This document shows, in pieces, positions 36,543 to 45,821 of a stretch of DNA of 64,000 nt. The notes beneath the pieces were generated by a model that worked only from the letters and a program-made list of their open reading frames with translations, did not search any database and had not been told where the DNA came from. The stretch's first letter is position 1. Each line of letters opens with the position of its first letter. The DNA comes from Balneolaceae bacterium. GTDB taxonomy: Bacteria > Bacteroidota > Rhodothermia > Balneolales > Balneolaceae. Where the stretch lies: positions 3,336,730-3,400,729 of the forward strand of contig CP030887.1 in NCBI GenBank assembly GCA_006969905.1. The letters are read 5' to 3'. The translations under genes and the position numbers were made by a program.

Positions 36543-37991
36543 TCAGCCTTCCAGTTTCTTTGTAATCATTTGTGTAATCATTTTAGGATTGGCCTTGCCT
36601 TGAGATGCCTTCATTGCCTGACCAACAAAAAAGCCCATCAGCTGCTTTTTTCCTTCTTTAAATCTTGCTACTTCATCAGGGTTTTCTTCAATAATGGTAT
36701 CCACCAGGGTTTCTAAAAAGCCTGAATCTGAGACCTGTATAAGATTCATTTCTTTAGCCAGTTCTTCGGCTGTTTTACTATTCTCCAGCATAGCATTGAA
36801 GATATCCTGCATGGCGGAAGAATTAATCTTGTCATCATTTTTTAATTTTACCAATTCAGAAAGCCGCTTAGCCGAAATGGAAAATTTATCAATGCCGATA
36901 CTTTGTTCATTCAAAACTCTGAGTACTTCGCTAAGCACAATATTGGCAGCGAATTTTGCACTTCCTGTAAATTCAGCTACCTGCTCAAAATAATCAGCCA
37001 GGTACCTGCTTTCGGTAAGTGTAATTGCATCCACTTCACTCATCCCATAATCGGCCACAAAACGTTTTTGTCGAATATCGGCTAGCTCGGGTAATTCTTC
37101 TTTAATCTCCGCTAACAATTCATTGCTCACAATAATAGGAGGCAAGTCAGGCTCTGGAAAATACCGGTAATCATGTGCCTCTTCCTTAGATCTCATTACC
37201 CGGGTCTGCATCTTATTGGTATCCCAAAGCCGGGTTTGTTGTACTACCGTGCCCCCTTCTTCAATCAGCTCGATCTGTCGGTAAATCTCAAATTCAATAG
37301 CCCGTTCTACATTCCGGAACGAGTTCATATTTTTAAGTTCAGTGCGAGTTCCGAATTCTTTCTGGCCGCGTGGCCTTACCGAAACATTCGCATCGCACCT
37401 AAGGCTACCCTCCTCCATGTTTCCATCACAAATCTCTAGATACTGAACAATTTGCTTAATCTTAGTCAGGTATGCATACGCTTCCTGCGGAGTACGAATG
37501 TCAGGCTCAGAAACAATTTCGATAAGAGGAGTTCCTGCCCGGTTCAAATCAACAAGGGTATTGTAGGGATCCTGGTCATGAATGGATTTTCCTGCATCCT
37601 CTTCCATATGAATGCGCGTGAGCCCGATTCTTTTTTCGTATCCGTCAACTTCAATATCAACATATCCATGATGACAAATAGGTGTATCGAATTGTGAAAT
37701 CTGGTATCCTTTTGGCAAATCCGGGTAAAAATAATTTTTCCGGGCAAAAATAGACTTGGGAGCTATACCACAATTCGTAGCCAATCCCATCTTAATGATA
37801 TAACGAACCAGGTTCTCATTCACAACAGGAAGGGTTCCCGGATGTCCCAGACAAAGCGGGGTAACCTGGGTATTGGGTGCCTCACCATATTGTGCAGCAA
37901 CCGGAGCGAAAGCTTTGCTTTTGGTTAATAACTGGGCGTGTACTTCAAGGCCAATTACTGCCTCAAAACGCTCATGGGCAATAGTGCTCAT
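36543..37991 (-). CDS. gatB: Asp-tRNA(Asn)/Glu-tRNA(Gln) amidotransferase subunit B
   Basis: 482 residues. The tRNA-binding and kinase subunit of GatCAB, which converts Glu-tRNA(Gln) or Asp-tRNA(Asn) to the amide form. GLEVHAQLLTKSKAF, the metal/ATP-binding DLPKGYQISQFDTPI, NRAGTPLIEIVSEPD and EGSLRCDANVSVRP are intact, as are the helical linker and the YqeY-like tail ending in ITQMITKKLEG. gatA and gatC are not in the window. It is divergent from the next gene with a 123-base gap. Confidence 0.97.
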   Translation of the reverse strand: MSTIAHERFEAVIGLEVHAQLLTKSKAFAPVAAQYGEAPNTQVTPLCLGHPGTLPVVNENLVRYIIKMGLATNCGIAPKSIFARKNYFYPDLPKGYQISQFDTPICHHGYVDIEVDGYEKRIGLTRIHMEEDAGKSIHDQDPYNTLVDLNRAGTPLIEIVSEPDIRTPQEAYAYLTKIKQIVQYLEICDGNMEEGSLRCDANVSVRPRGQKEFGTRTELKNMNSFRNVERAIEFEIYRQIELIEEGGTVVQQTRLWDTNKMQTRVMRSKEEAHDYRYFPEPDLPPIIVSNELLAEIKEELPELADIRQKRFVADYGMSEVDAITLTESRYLADYFEQVAEFTGSAKFAANIVLSEVLRVLNEQSIGIDKFSISAKRLSELVKLKNDDKINSSAMQDIFNAMLENSKTAEELAKEMNLIQVSDSGFLETLVDTIIEENPDEVARFKEGKKQLMGFFVGQAMKASQGKANPKMITQMITKKLEG

Positions 37992-38114
37992 TCAAAACGT
38001 ATTTCAAAAATCATGATTTAATCGACCTCAAAGATATTAAAGTTGGGCATCAGTTATTAAACTTAATATGCAAACTTATGCGGGTTTTGTTATGTTGTTA
38101 AAAATGAATGGATT

Positions 38115-40106
38115 GTGAAGCTAAAAGCTTTTCTCATACTTACAGCCTGTTCTTGCCTAATTGGTCAAAAAACAGGCGCACAAATAACCGATAAGACCTG
38201 GAGCTTTTCAGATTTATATTTCAGCGAATCCAAGTCGGGTGAAGTGAACCTTTTTTATCAAGAGATTGAAAAGACCGAATACTATTGCACTTACTATGAT
38301 GATTACTTGGATAGTAGTATTACAAATTTCTACACAGATTACGAAAGTACCGTCCACCATCTAAATTTAGAAACCAATAGTGATAGTGTCTTTATTCGCT
38401 ACCTTCAAACATTTCCAGTTTTTGATTGTACTGGAGGTGGCGGAATTTATGTTCACGATTTCCATCCTTTTGATGGAGATATAAAAAATTCCATTTTTGC
38501 GGGTATGCTATCGGATGGATTTGAACCTTATGGTTTTTTACAGATTGGCAATAGAAGTGGTTTTTCTCCTCTTTTTGCTTACTTCAAACGTGTTTATTCA
38601 AATCCAAAGCTGTCAAATACTCTTTTTGTTAAATATGACTATGAAAGAACCATTCAACTACCTATTACCACTAACCCTGATACTATAAATGCTATTCATA
38701 ACTATTGGTATGATCCCCATGTCCTAAAAGATTATGCCAATATATATGATTTTCAGTTAGGGGGAATTTCCAGTTTTAAAGACAGTTTGATTTTTTTCAA
38801 AAAAGATGATGCTTTTTTTATTTCAGAAGACCTAGGCAAAACCAGCGATACGCTTGATATTTCAATAGAACATTCCAGGTTTTATTTTGATCAGGACTCT
38901 CTACATATATATTTATTTTCAAAATTTGGAAGTGCATTACGATCTAACCTATATGGAAAGCCTGGAAGCTGGCAGCCATTGTTATTACCAAATGAAACCC
39001 GACTATTCAGAATTGATCCTAAACTATCTGGTTACATTTATATAGCTGATTCGACAAAAATTTATGAATCCTCCGATTTTGGAAACTCTTTTGAAATAAT
39101 CCATGAGTTTAATGAACCCATTATCGATTTCTACAAAAAAAGTAGCGAAGATATTTTCTATGTAATGCTCTCTGACAAGATCATTGAAAAAACTGGGCAG
39201 AAAACACAAGTAAGAACGATTGTTTCAGAAATACCTGAAGTAAAGCTTAACACTAAAAATTTCGCATACAAAACAGGAGATATTTTTGTTTTCAGGGTCT
39301 ATGAAAGAAAAAATGGTAGGTATGAACCGGTTGAAGATTTTAAAATGGTTGTTGAAGAAGGTTTTTTCAAGCAGGCTTCTGCATCAGTTGTAAGGCTTTC
39401 TTCTAATACTTTCCGAAAAATGTTCACTGAACTAAGAATTAGTCCTGTAGGTGATGTTTTTTCCCGATCGTTAGATCAAAATGACACGGAGTTCCTACTA
39501 TTTAAAAATAATCACAAGCTGTATAATCCTTGGTTATCTTCAATTTCAGATAATAATGAAGAAAAGGAATTAGGTATTTACAGATCTCACAACAGAAGCT
39601 ATTACCATGGAGTTTACGACTCGTTATCAGTAATACAGTTCTATGTGCCTGAGAATAATGATACACTTAAAAAGATTGGCAGTAATAAACTAAGAGTTGA
39701 TTGGTCCAACTTTTTTGGCTTCAGAAATATCTCATTTGGTGATACTTTCTATGGCCTAAAGGGAAGTGTAATTTCTGGAACTGTTTATGGAGACACTACT
39801 CGTACTCTACGAGTATCAAATGAAGAAACTCCTGAACTTCCCAAACAAATAACCCTACATCAAAATTATCCGAATCCTTTCAACCCCACTACTACCATTC
39901 AGTTCGAATTGGTAAAGCCTGCTTTTACTCAGCTCACGGTGTATGATGCTCTGGGGAGAAAAATCAGAACACTGATAGAAGAACAACGACCTGCCGGACT
40001 TAACTCGATTCCATTCGATGCTTCTGAACTTGCCAGCGGAGTTTACTTATACCGCCTTGAGGCAGATGGCTTAGTACAAACCCGAAAGATGCTGCTGATA
40101 AAATGA
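38115..40106 (+). CDS. Secreted protein with type IX sorting domain, paralogue A
   Basis: 663 residues from a GTG start; signal peptide ends near GAQ (residue 23). The body is beta-rich with repeated strands such as FFISEDLGKTSDTLDIS and IYESSDFGNSFEIIHEF, which look like BNR/sortilin-type propeller blades. From about residue 575 it has HQNYPNPFNPTTTIQFELV and ends in TRKMLLIK, a type IX sorting domain. The following gene encodes a shorter relative and starts inside this stop codon (ATGA at 40103-40106). The last ~230 bases are nearly identical in both genes. Confidence 0.75.
   Translation: MKLKAFLILTACSCLIGQKTGAQITDKTWSFSDLYFSESKSGEVNLFYQEIEKTEYYCTYYDDYLDSSITNFYTDYESTVHHLNLETNSDSVFIRYLQTFPVFDCTGGGGIYVHDFHPFDGDIKNSIFAGMLSDGFEPYGFLQIGNRSGFSPLFAYFKRVYSNPKLSNTLFVKYDYERTIQLPITTNPDTINAIHNYWYDPHVLKDYANIYDFQLGGISSFKDSLIFFKKDDAFFISEDLGKTSDTLDISIEHSRFYFDQDSLHIYLFSKFGSALRSNLYGKPGSWQPLLLPNETRLFRIDPKLSGYIYIADSTKIYESSDFGNSFEIIHEFNEPIIDFYKKSSEDIFYVMLSDKIIEKTGQKTQVRTIVSEIPEVKLNTKNFAYKTGDIFVFRVYERKNGRYEPVEDFKMVVEEGFFKQASASVVRLSSNTFRKMFTELRISPVGDVFSRSLDQNDTEFLLFKNNHKLYNPWLSSISDNNEEKELGIYRSHNRSYYHGVYDSLSVIQFYVPENNDTLKKIGSNKLRVDWSNFFGFRNISFGDTFYGLKGSVISGTVYGDTTRTLRVSNEETPELPKQITLHQNYPNPFNPTTTIQFELVKPAFTQLTVYDALGRKIRTLIEEQRPAGLNSIPFDASELASGVYLYRLEADGLVQTRKMLLIK
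39876..40106 (+). repeat. Sorting-domain DNA repeat, copy 1
   Basis: From 39876 to 40007, 132 bases are identical to 41318-41449; the rest of the copy to the stop differs at only a few positions. The upstream parts of the two genes are clearly diverged, so similarity is confined to the C-terminal sorting domain. Confidence 0.9.
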
Positions 40107-41548
40107 AAACACTGTTTCTTTCTCTTTTTTTGTTGGTAATTGGCCTCAGCCAGCTTCAAGCCCAAGAGAAATATTTCCATGAATTAAGAGGAATGGAAGA
40201 CTCAACCGGTACAACTCATCTTTTTTATCGATTATACCAAACTACAGAAAGTGATTATTTCTGTTCGATTACATCTTGGAGAAATGATGTTTTTCATTAT
40301 AACGCTTTTGAACAAAGTGACAGCCTGAAATTTAGTTCTGAAAGAATTTGTCAGGTGCAAACAGATCCTCTGGCCTTTACCCAGGATTATGCCTTTTTAT
40401 TAAATGATCCAGCAAAATGGTACAGTATATTCAACAGGCAATCCTACTTATATGGGCAATTGTTTACGAAGATTTCCGCTTTTAATTCTTCCTTTTTTGA
40501 TGTAGGCCCCAGATGGGGTAACCGTATTGAAGTATCTTTAAGTGACTCCTTAGCTTTTGCCACTCTTGGATTTGGAAAAAAAAGTGTAATAATTATCCTT
40601 GATGACTACCAACTACCTTCTGAGCGCTATCCTTATTCAATTTTGGCAAAGCAGAGCTATAAAAACAACCAACAGCATTGTGAAGTATATAATGACTGTT
40701 TCTATGGAGCTTCAGATAGTGTTTCTATCATTGACTATAACTTTTTGGCAATAAACCGCACAAAGAAGCAGAGCATTTTCTTAACAAGAAATGATACGCT
40801 TTTTGTTACCGATAACTTGGGAAAATCAGTTTATCCTCTCAACCACTCTATTGACTGGAACAGTATTGGACAAATGGGGTTTAGCAACGATAGCCTCACA
40901 ATAATTGCTACCACTGATTCCAGATTCGATCCTGATTCCATAAACCAGAACGCTGCTAAGTACAATTTATATATCTCTAATGATGCCGGAGTAAACTGGC
41001 GAATCATTGATAGTTCAGAAATCAGAATTTTTATTCCTGCCGATTTTAGAAAAGGCTATCCCATTTATTATGCCCGAAACGACACCATTTTTTCATCTGA
41101 TGACAATGGAAATTCTTTTGATACTTATTTATCTCTGGAAGATTCTATTACAGGCATTTATCAAAAAGCCGATTCAGATATTCTGTATGTACTTACTTTT
41201 AAAGAACTTTTAGAAGTTAATGACGGAACAGCTTCTGTTCTCAAAAAACTTCCTGTGAGTAATGAAGAAACTCCGGAATTACCTACTCAAACAACTCTTC
41301 ACCAGAATTACCCGAACCCTTTCAACCCCACTACTACCATTCAGTTCGAATTGGTAAAGCCTGCTTTTACTCAGCTCACGGTGTATGATGCTCTGGGGAG
41401 AAAAATCAGAACACTGATAGAAGAACAACGACCTGCCGGACTTAACTCGGTTCCATTCGACGCTTCTGAGCTTGCCAGCGGGGTTTACTTATACCGCCTT
41501 GAGGCAGGTGGCTTAGTACAAACCCGAAAGATGATGCTGATAAAGTAA
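40103..41548 (+). CDS. Secreted protein with type IX sorting domain, paralogue B
   Basis: 481 residues, ATG start overlapping the end of paralogue A by four bases. Signal peptide ends near LQAQ (residue 21). The body repeats the blade-like motifs of paralogue A (LFVTDNLGKSVYPLN, LYISNDAGVNWRIID, IFSSDDNGNSFDTYLS), the Asp-box style of sortilin/BNR propellers. The sorting domain begins near residue 400 with HQNYPNPFNPTTTIQFELV. It is a shorter version of its neighbour, from a tandem duplication with later homogenisation of the 3' end. Function unknown; surface location inferred from the domain. Confidence 0.75.
   Translation: MKTLFLSLFLLVIGLSQLQAQEKYFHELRGMEDSTGTTHLFYRLYQTTESDYFCSITSWRNDVFHYNAFEQSDSLKFSSERICQVQTDPLAFTQDYAFLLNDPAKWYSIFNRQSYLYGQLFTKISAFNSSFFDVGPRWGNRIEVSLSDSLAFATLGFGKKSVIIILDDYQLPSERYPYSILAKQSYKNNQQHCEVYNDCFYGASDSVSIIDYNFLAINRTKKQSIFLTRNDTLFVTDNLGKSVYPLNHSIDWNSIGQMGFSNDSLTIIATTDSRFDPDSINQNAAKYNLYISNDAGVNWRIIDSSEIRIFIPADFRKGYPIYYARNDTIFSSDDNGNSFDTYLSLEDSITGIYQKADSDILYVLTFKELLEVNDGTASVLKKLPVSNEETPELPTQTTLHQNYPNPFNPTTTIQFELVKPAFTQLTVYDALGRKIRTLIEEQRPAGLNSVPFDASELASGVYLYRLEAGGLVQTRKMMLIK
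41318..41548 (+). repeat. Sorting-domain DNA repeat, copy 2
   Basis: Direct repeat of 39876-40106 at an offset of 1442 bases. The first 132 bases match exactly; the differences I see after that are mostly single third-position changes. Confidence 0.9.
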
Positions 41549-41566
41549 CTTTGAAGGAAGTGTATC

Positions 41567-42607
41567 TTAGATACCATACCATTGCTGGGTAATACAATGA
41601 ATACTTCCCTGTCCCCAAACCAAATCTGAACATTCAATACCAATAATTCTTCTGTGAGGAAAGTATTTGGTAAACAAATCCAAAGCCTGTTGATCGTATC
41701 GTCCATCATACAAAGGAACTAATACCACTTTATTTGCAATATAAAAGTTGGCATAACTTGCCGGAACATACTCTGAACCATCAACTGTAGTTCCTTCAAT
41801 TCGGGTTTGAGGAAGTGGCAGCGTTTCAATATGCAAAGGTTTTCCGTTTTTTAGCTTTACTGATTTCAAAATCTCCAGGTTTTCCTGCAATACTTCATAG
41901 TTCACATCTTCAGGGTTATCACAGATCATGGTAAGCACGGTATCCTCATTCAAAAACCGGGTAATATCATCTATATGTCCGTCCGTATCGTCTCCTGCCA
42001 ATCCATTTCTAAGCCAAATAATTTGTTCAATCCCCAGGTATTTCTTCAATCTACTCTCTATTTCCTCTTTTGAAAGGCCGGGGTTTCGGTTTTTGTTTAA
42101 TAAAACCGATTCTGTAGTCAACAAAACCCCGTCTCCATTTACATCAATGGAACCTCCTTCCAATATCATACCGGGTTCAATTCTCTGTAAACCAAATGTT
42201 TCTGCTACATATCTTGGAAGCTGGTTATCATCATCATAAGGAGGGTATTTGCCACCCCAGGCATTGTATTGCCAATCCAGGATCACAAACTCTCCGTTTT
42301 CATCTTGTACAAAAACAGGCCCACAATCTCTAGCCCAAACATCGTTAATGGCCTTTATATGAATGGTTAACTTATTCAGGTCTATACCAAAGGCTGATAA
42401 TTTTGCATGTGCCCTATCATAAACTTCTTTACTTTCAACAAAGAGATGGATGGATTCATATCTATGAAGTTCATTGATAATGTGCAGATAAACCCATTCT
42501 ACCTTTTCCAGCCGTTCACCGGGCCAGGTTTCTTTATTCGATGGCCAGTGAATTTGTGTGGCCGAATGGGAACTCCACTCAGGGGGTATTTTGTATATAT
42601 AATCCAT
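41567..42607 (-). CDS. aguA: Agmatine deiminase
   Basis: 346 residues of the peptidyl-arginine-deiminase-like family. Converts agmatine to N-carbamoylputrescine and ammonia. Key sites: NDVWARDCGPVFV (substrate carboxylate-side aspartate), EGGSIDVNGDG, DTDGHIDDITRF (catalytic His/Asp) and the nucleophile Cys338 in GSIHCITQQ. The next enzyme of the route, N-carbamoylputrescine amidase, lies 0.5 kb away at 43055-43939, past a rhodanese gene. Only 19 bases separate this start from the divergent rhodanese start. Confidence 0.9.
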   Translation of the reverse strand: MDYIYKIPPEWSSHSATQIHWPSNKETWPGERLEKVEWVYLHIINELHRYESIHLFVESKEVYDRAHAKLSAFGIDLNKLTIHIKAINDVWARDCGPVFVQDENGEFVILDWQYNAWGGKYPPYDDDNQLPRYVAETFGLQRIEPGMILEGGSIDVNGDGVLLTTESVLLNKNRNPGLSKEEIESRLKKYLGIEQIIWLRNGLAGDDTDGHIDDITRFLNEDTVLTMICDNPEDVNYEVLQENLEILKSVKLKNGKPLHIETLPLPQTRIEGTTVDGSEYVPASYANFYIANKVVLVPLYDGRYDQQALDLFTKYFPHRRIIGIECSDLVWGQGSIHCITQQWYGI

Positions 42608-42626
42608 TAACTAAGCTAATACCAAA

Positions 42627-43058
42627 ATGAAAAAATCACTCTACGTTTTACTTTTGTTTATCACACCCTTGTTCATTGCTAATTGCGAAGCTAAAAAAGA
42701 AGATACTAAGCCTGCAGCTCAGGAACAGCAGGCACCTGAGATTAAAACTATTTTTGAGAATATTTCAATAGATGATTTTAATGCTATTGAGCCGGATACT
42801 GATATAGTTATCCTGGATGTTAGAACTGATGAAGAAGTTGCCCAGGGTAAAATTGAAAACTCAATTCAAATCGATTTTTACAGCGAAAACTTCAAAGATC
42901 AATTAGCCGAACTAGACCCGGAAAAAAGCTATGTTGTCTACTGCCGGTCAGGTGGACGCAGCTCTCAGGCATCTAAAATAATGGCTGAAGAACTAGGCTT
43001 TAAGAACGTAAAAAACCTTGAAGGTGGCTATAACGCTTACAGCAGTAATAATAACTAA
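42627..43058 (+). CDS. Rhodanese-domain lipoprotein
   Basis: 143 residues. Signal FIANC gives a possible lipidated Cys20, with Asn before the cysteine as in the lipoprotein at 35155. After a Gln/Lys/Pro-rich linker, one rhodanese domain runs from about residue 50: DIVILDVRTDEEVAQGKI, then the active-site loop VVYCRSGGRS with Cys106, and LEGGYNAY at the end. It would bind or transfer sulfane sulfur in the periplasm; substrate unknown. It sits between the two agmatine-route genes but on the opposite strand. Confidence 0.87.
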   Translation: MKKSLYVLLLFITPLFIANCEAKKEDTKPAAQEQQAPEIKTIFENISIDDFNAIEPDTDIVILDVRTDEEVAQGKIENSIQIDFYSENFKDQLAELDPEKSYVVYCRSGGRSSQASKIMAEELGFKNVKNLEGGYNAYSSNNN

Positions 43059-43939
43059 TCAATTATTCGTTTTTTGATATCATCGTAAACGTCAATCCTG
43101 CGATCCCTGAAAAAGGGCCAGGTTTGGCGTTGTTTTTCCAGGTCATTTAAGTCACATTCGACTACCAGTATCTCTTCTTTTTCTCCTGCTTTTGCTAAAA
43201 CCTGCCCGAAAGGTCCCGAAACAAACGAACTGCCCCAAAATTGAGTGCCGGACTCTTTTCCTACCCGGTTAACAGAGGCCACAAAACACCCATTTGCGAT
43301 GGCATGGCTTCTCTGGATAGTTTCCCATGCTTCACGAAATTCTTTTTTGTCTTTTTTGCTTTCTGAAGCTAACGTACCAATAGCTGTTGGATAAAAAATA
43401 AACTCAGCTCCTTTTAATGCCGTAATTCTCGCAGCTTCGGGATACCACTGATCCCAGCAGATTAATGTACCCACCTTACCGAACCGGGTTTCAAAAACCT
43501 TAAATCCTGATTCTTTATCTCCAGGGGTAAAATAATATTTTTCATAAAATCCGGGATCATCTGGTATATGCATTTTCCGGTAGCTTCCTAATAAAGAACC
43601 GTCGGCATCAATTACTACCAGGGAATTATGGTAAATACCTGTTGCCCTTTTTTCAAAAAAAGGTGCTACAAGTACTACTGCCAATTCTTTGGCCAAGCCC
43701 GAAAGGCTCGAAGTTAATTCCCCGTCAATAGGCTCTGCCCAGTTAAAAAACTTGTCGTTATATTCTGTGCAGAAATAAATCGTATTGAATAGCTCCTGCA
43801 AACAGATAACCTGAGCACCTTGTTTAGCGGCTTCTCGAATTAAACCCATCTGCCGATACAGATTATCTTTGGGGTTCTTTTCAGCATGGGTTTGTATTAA
43901 ACCCAGCTTCACACAAGTTTTTTTGTTTTCCATACCCAA
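43055..43939 (-). CDS. aguB: N-carbamoylputrescine amidase
   Basis: 294-residue nitrilase-superfamily enzyme that splits N-carbamoylputrescine to putrescine, CO2 and ammonia. The Glu-Lys-Cys triad is visible: Glu49 in CLQELFNTIYF, Lys in SYRKMHIPDDPGFYEKYYF and Cys in GTLICWDQWYPEAARI. The YEKYYFTPGD segment is typical of AguB. With agmatine deiminase it completes the agmatine route to putrescine; arginine decarboxylase is not in the window. Its stop overlaps the convergent rhodanese stop by four bases. Confidence 0.9.
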   Translation of the reverse strand: MGMENKKTCVKLGLIQTHAEKNPKDNLYRQMGLIREAAKQGAQVICLQELFNTIYFCTEYNDKFFNWAEPIDGELTSSLSGLAKELAVVLVAPFFEKRATGIYHNSLVVIDADGSLLGSYRKMHIPDDPGFYEKYYFTPGDKESGFKVFETRFGKVGTLICWDQWYPEAARITALKGAEFIFYPTAIGTLASESKKDKKEFREAWETIQRSHAIANGCFVASVNRVGKESGTQFWGSSFVSGPFGQVLAKAGEKEEILVVECDLNDLEKQRQTWPFFRDRRIDVYDDIKKRIID

Positions 43940-44038
43940 AAGTACAAAAACTTTGATTTTTAAGAATTTTATTATTCATCAAATCTTCACTTAGCATAAG
44001 GAAATTTAAGTGGTTTGCGGATATAGCGTAAATTAAAA

Positions 44039-44046
44039 AAGCGCTT
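44039..44046. promoter_or_regulatory. AAGCGCTT palindrome upstream of pckA
   Basis: Same eight-base core as before gltA and the TonB receptor, here in the context AAAAAGCGCTTCCATG, 70 bases before the pckA start. TTTG at 44013-44016 and a TATA-like stretch precede it and may be promoter parts. Confidence 0.35.
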
Positions 44047-44115
44047 CCATGAACTTACAAAAAGCTTTTAAACCATTAACCAACCTCGGCTTACGGGGTT
44101 AAAATCAAGGATCAA

Positions 44116-45765
44116 ATGCTTATCTTAAAAGGACCTTACAATCCAATTGAAACAGGAGCTATGAAAGCTGATTACGACAAGCATCCAAGAAGCCACATAG
44201 GCTTAGATTACTTAGGACTAGATAATGAGGAGGTATACTGGAATTTAAATCCTGCTGAATTATACGAACACGCTATTCTTCATGGAGAAGCCATTCTTAC
44301 CAAAGATCATGCGTTACTGGTTCATACCGGGAAGTTTACCGGACGTTCCCCCAAAGATAAATTCGTTGTAGAGCAACCTGCTATACAAGACGAAATTGAC
44401 TGGGGGCCCATTAACCAGCCTACTTCAGAAGAAGTATTCAACAATCTTTTCGCAAAAGTTCAAAGCTATCTTGCTGATAAGCGACTTTTTGCAAAAGATG
44501 TGTATTGTGGAGCTGATGAAAAGAACCGGCTAAATGTACGGGTAGTAAGTGAAGTAGCATATCATGCGTTATTTACGCACAATATGTTTCTTCAACCTAC
44601 TGACGAAGAACTTGCCAAACATGAACCGGAGTTTACAGTTCTTGCTGCTCCGTTTTTTGAAGCAGATCCCGCTGTAGACGGAACCAGAAGTAGTACTTTC
44701 ATTATCGTTAATATGGAGAAAAAAATTATCCTAATTGGCGGAACCATGTACTCAGGTGAAGTCAAAAAGGGAATCTTCTCTATTATGAATTACCTTCTTC
44801 CAAAAAAAGGAATTATGGCAATGCATTGTTCTGCTAATCATGATGATGATGGAAAAACTGCTATTTTCTTTGGGCTTTCCGGTACCGGTAAAACCACATT
44901 ATCTGCAGATCCGGATAAAACCCTGATCGGTGACGATGAGCATGGATGGAGTGATGAGGGCATTTTCAACTTCGAAGGTGGTTGCTACGCTAAAACCATT
45001 AATCTATCGGCTGAAAACGAGCCAATGATTTATGCCACTACGAAAATGCCGGGAACCATTCTTGAAAATGTAATCCTAGACGAAAACCGTGAACCCGACT
45101 TCGATGATGTAAGCTTGACACAAAACACTCGGTGCTCTTATCCTATTGAGTTCATTCCTAACGCCAGTGAAACCGGTAAGGGGCAACATCCCGAAAACAT
45201 TATCTTTTTAACTTGTGATGCTTTTGGTGTATTGCCTCCGATTTCCAGGCTAACTCCCGAACAAGCAATGTACCACTTCATCAGTGGTTATACTGCTAAG
45301 GTAGCTGGTACTGAGCGTGGTGTTACAGAACCTCAGGCTACCTTCTCTGCATGTTTTGGCTCTCCATTTATGCCACTGCATCCTACGGTTTATGCTGAGC
45401 TTTTAGCAGATAAAATCCGTGAACATAGTTCAAAAGTATGGCTGGTAAATACCGGCTGGACAGGTGGGGCGCACGGAGTGGGTTCCAGAATGAAGCTTTC
45501 GTTCACCCGTAAAATGCTGAGTGAAGCTATTGATGGAAAATTGGAAGATGTGGAATATGTGAAAGACCCGATCTTTGGTTTCCAGGTTCCGATTACAGTT
45601 GAAGGAGTACCTTCCAAGATTCTTATTCCAAGATATACCTGGGATGATGCTCGCGAATACGACAAGAAAGCTAACGAACTTGCAAAAATGTTTGTTGAAA
45701 ACTTTAAGAAGTTCGAAGATCAGGCCAGCGATGCTATTCGTAATGCTGCACCTAAAACTGCTTGA
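44116..45765 (+). CDS. pckA: Phosphoenolpyruvate carboxykinase (ATP)
   Basis: 549 residues. Converts oxaloacetate and ATP to phosphoenolpyruvate, CO2 and ADP, the entry step of gluconeogenesis. TGRSPKDKFVV (substrate Arg), the P-loop GLSGTGKTTLSAD with Lys259, the metal-binding GDDEHGWSDEG, and NTGWTGGAHGVGSRM are in order, all typical of the ATP-dependent form. Divergent from aguB with a 176-base gap that contains an AAGCGCTT palindrome. A strong hairpin terminator follows, shared with prfA. Confidence 0.97.
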   Translation: MLILKGPYNPIETGAMKADYDKHPRSHIGLDYLGLDNEEVYWNLNPAELYEHAILHGEAILTKDHALLVHTGKFTGRSPKDKFVVEQPAIQDEIDWGPINQPTSEEVFNNLFAKVQSYLADKRLFAKDVYCGADEKNRLNVRVVSEVAYHALFTHNMFLQPTDEELAKHEPEFTVLAAPFFEADPAVDGTRSSTFIIVNMEKKIILIGGTMYSGEVKKGIFSIMNYLLPKKGIMAMHCSANHDDDGKTAIFFGLSGTGKTTLSADPDKTLIGDDEHGWSDEGIFNFEGGCYAKTINLSAENEPMIYATTKMPGTILENVILDENREPDFDDVSLTQNTRCSYPIEFIPNASETGKGQHPENIIFLTCDAFGVLPPISRLTPEQAMYHFISGYTAKVAGTERGVTEPQATFSACFGSPFMPLHPTVYAELLADKIREHSSKVWLVNTGWTGGAHGVGSRMKLSFTRKMLSEAIDGKLEDVEYVKDPIFGFQVPITVEGVPSKILIPRYTWDDAREYDKKANELAKMFVENFKKFEDQASDAIRNAAPKTA

Positions 45766-45787
45766 TTTTTAAAATCAACAATCTTTT

Positions 45788-45821
45788 AAAAGCCTGCTTT
45801 CAGCATAGAGAGCAGGCTTTT
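45788..45821. terminator. Bidirectional terminator between pckA and prfA
   Basis: AAAAGCCTGCT at 45788-45798 pairs with AGCAGGCTTTT at 45811-45821, with T tracts on both strands (TTTTTT to the right, A run on the left). It serves the convergent genes on both sides. Confidence 0.88.
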
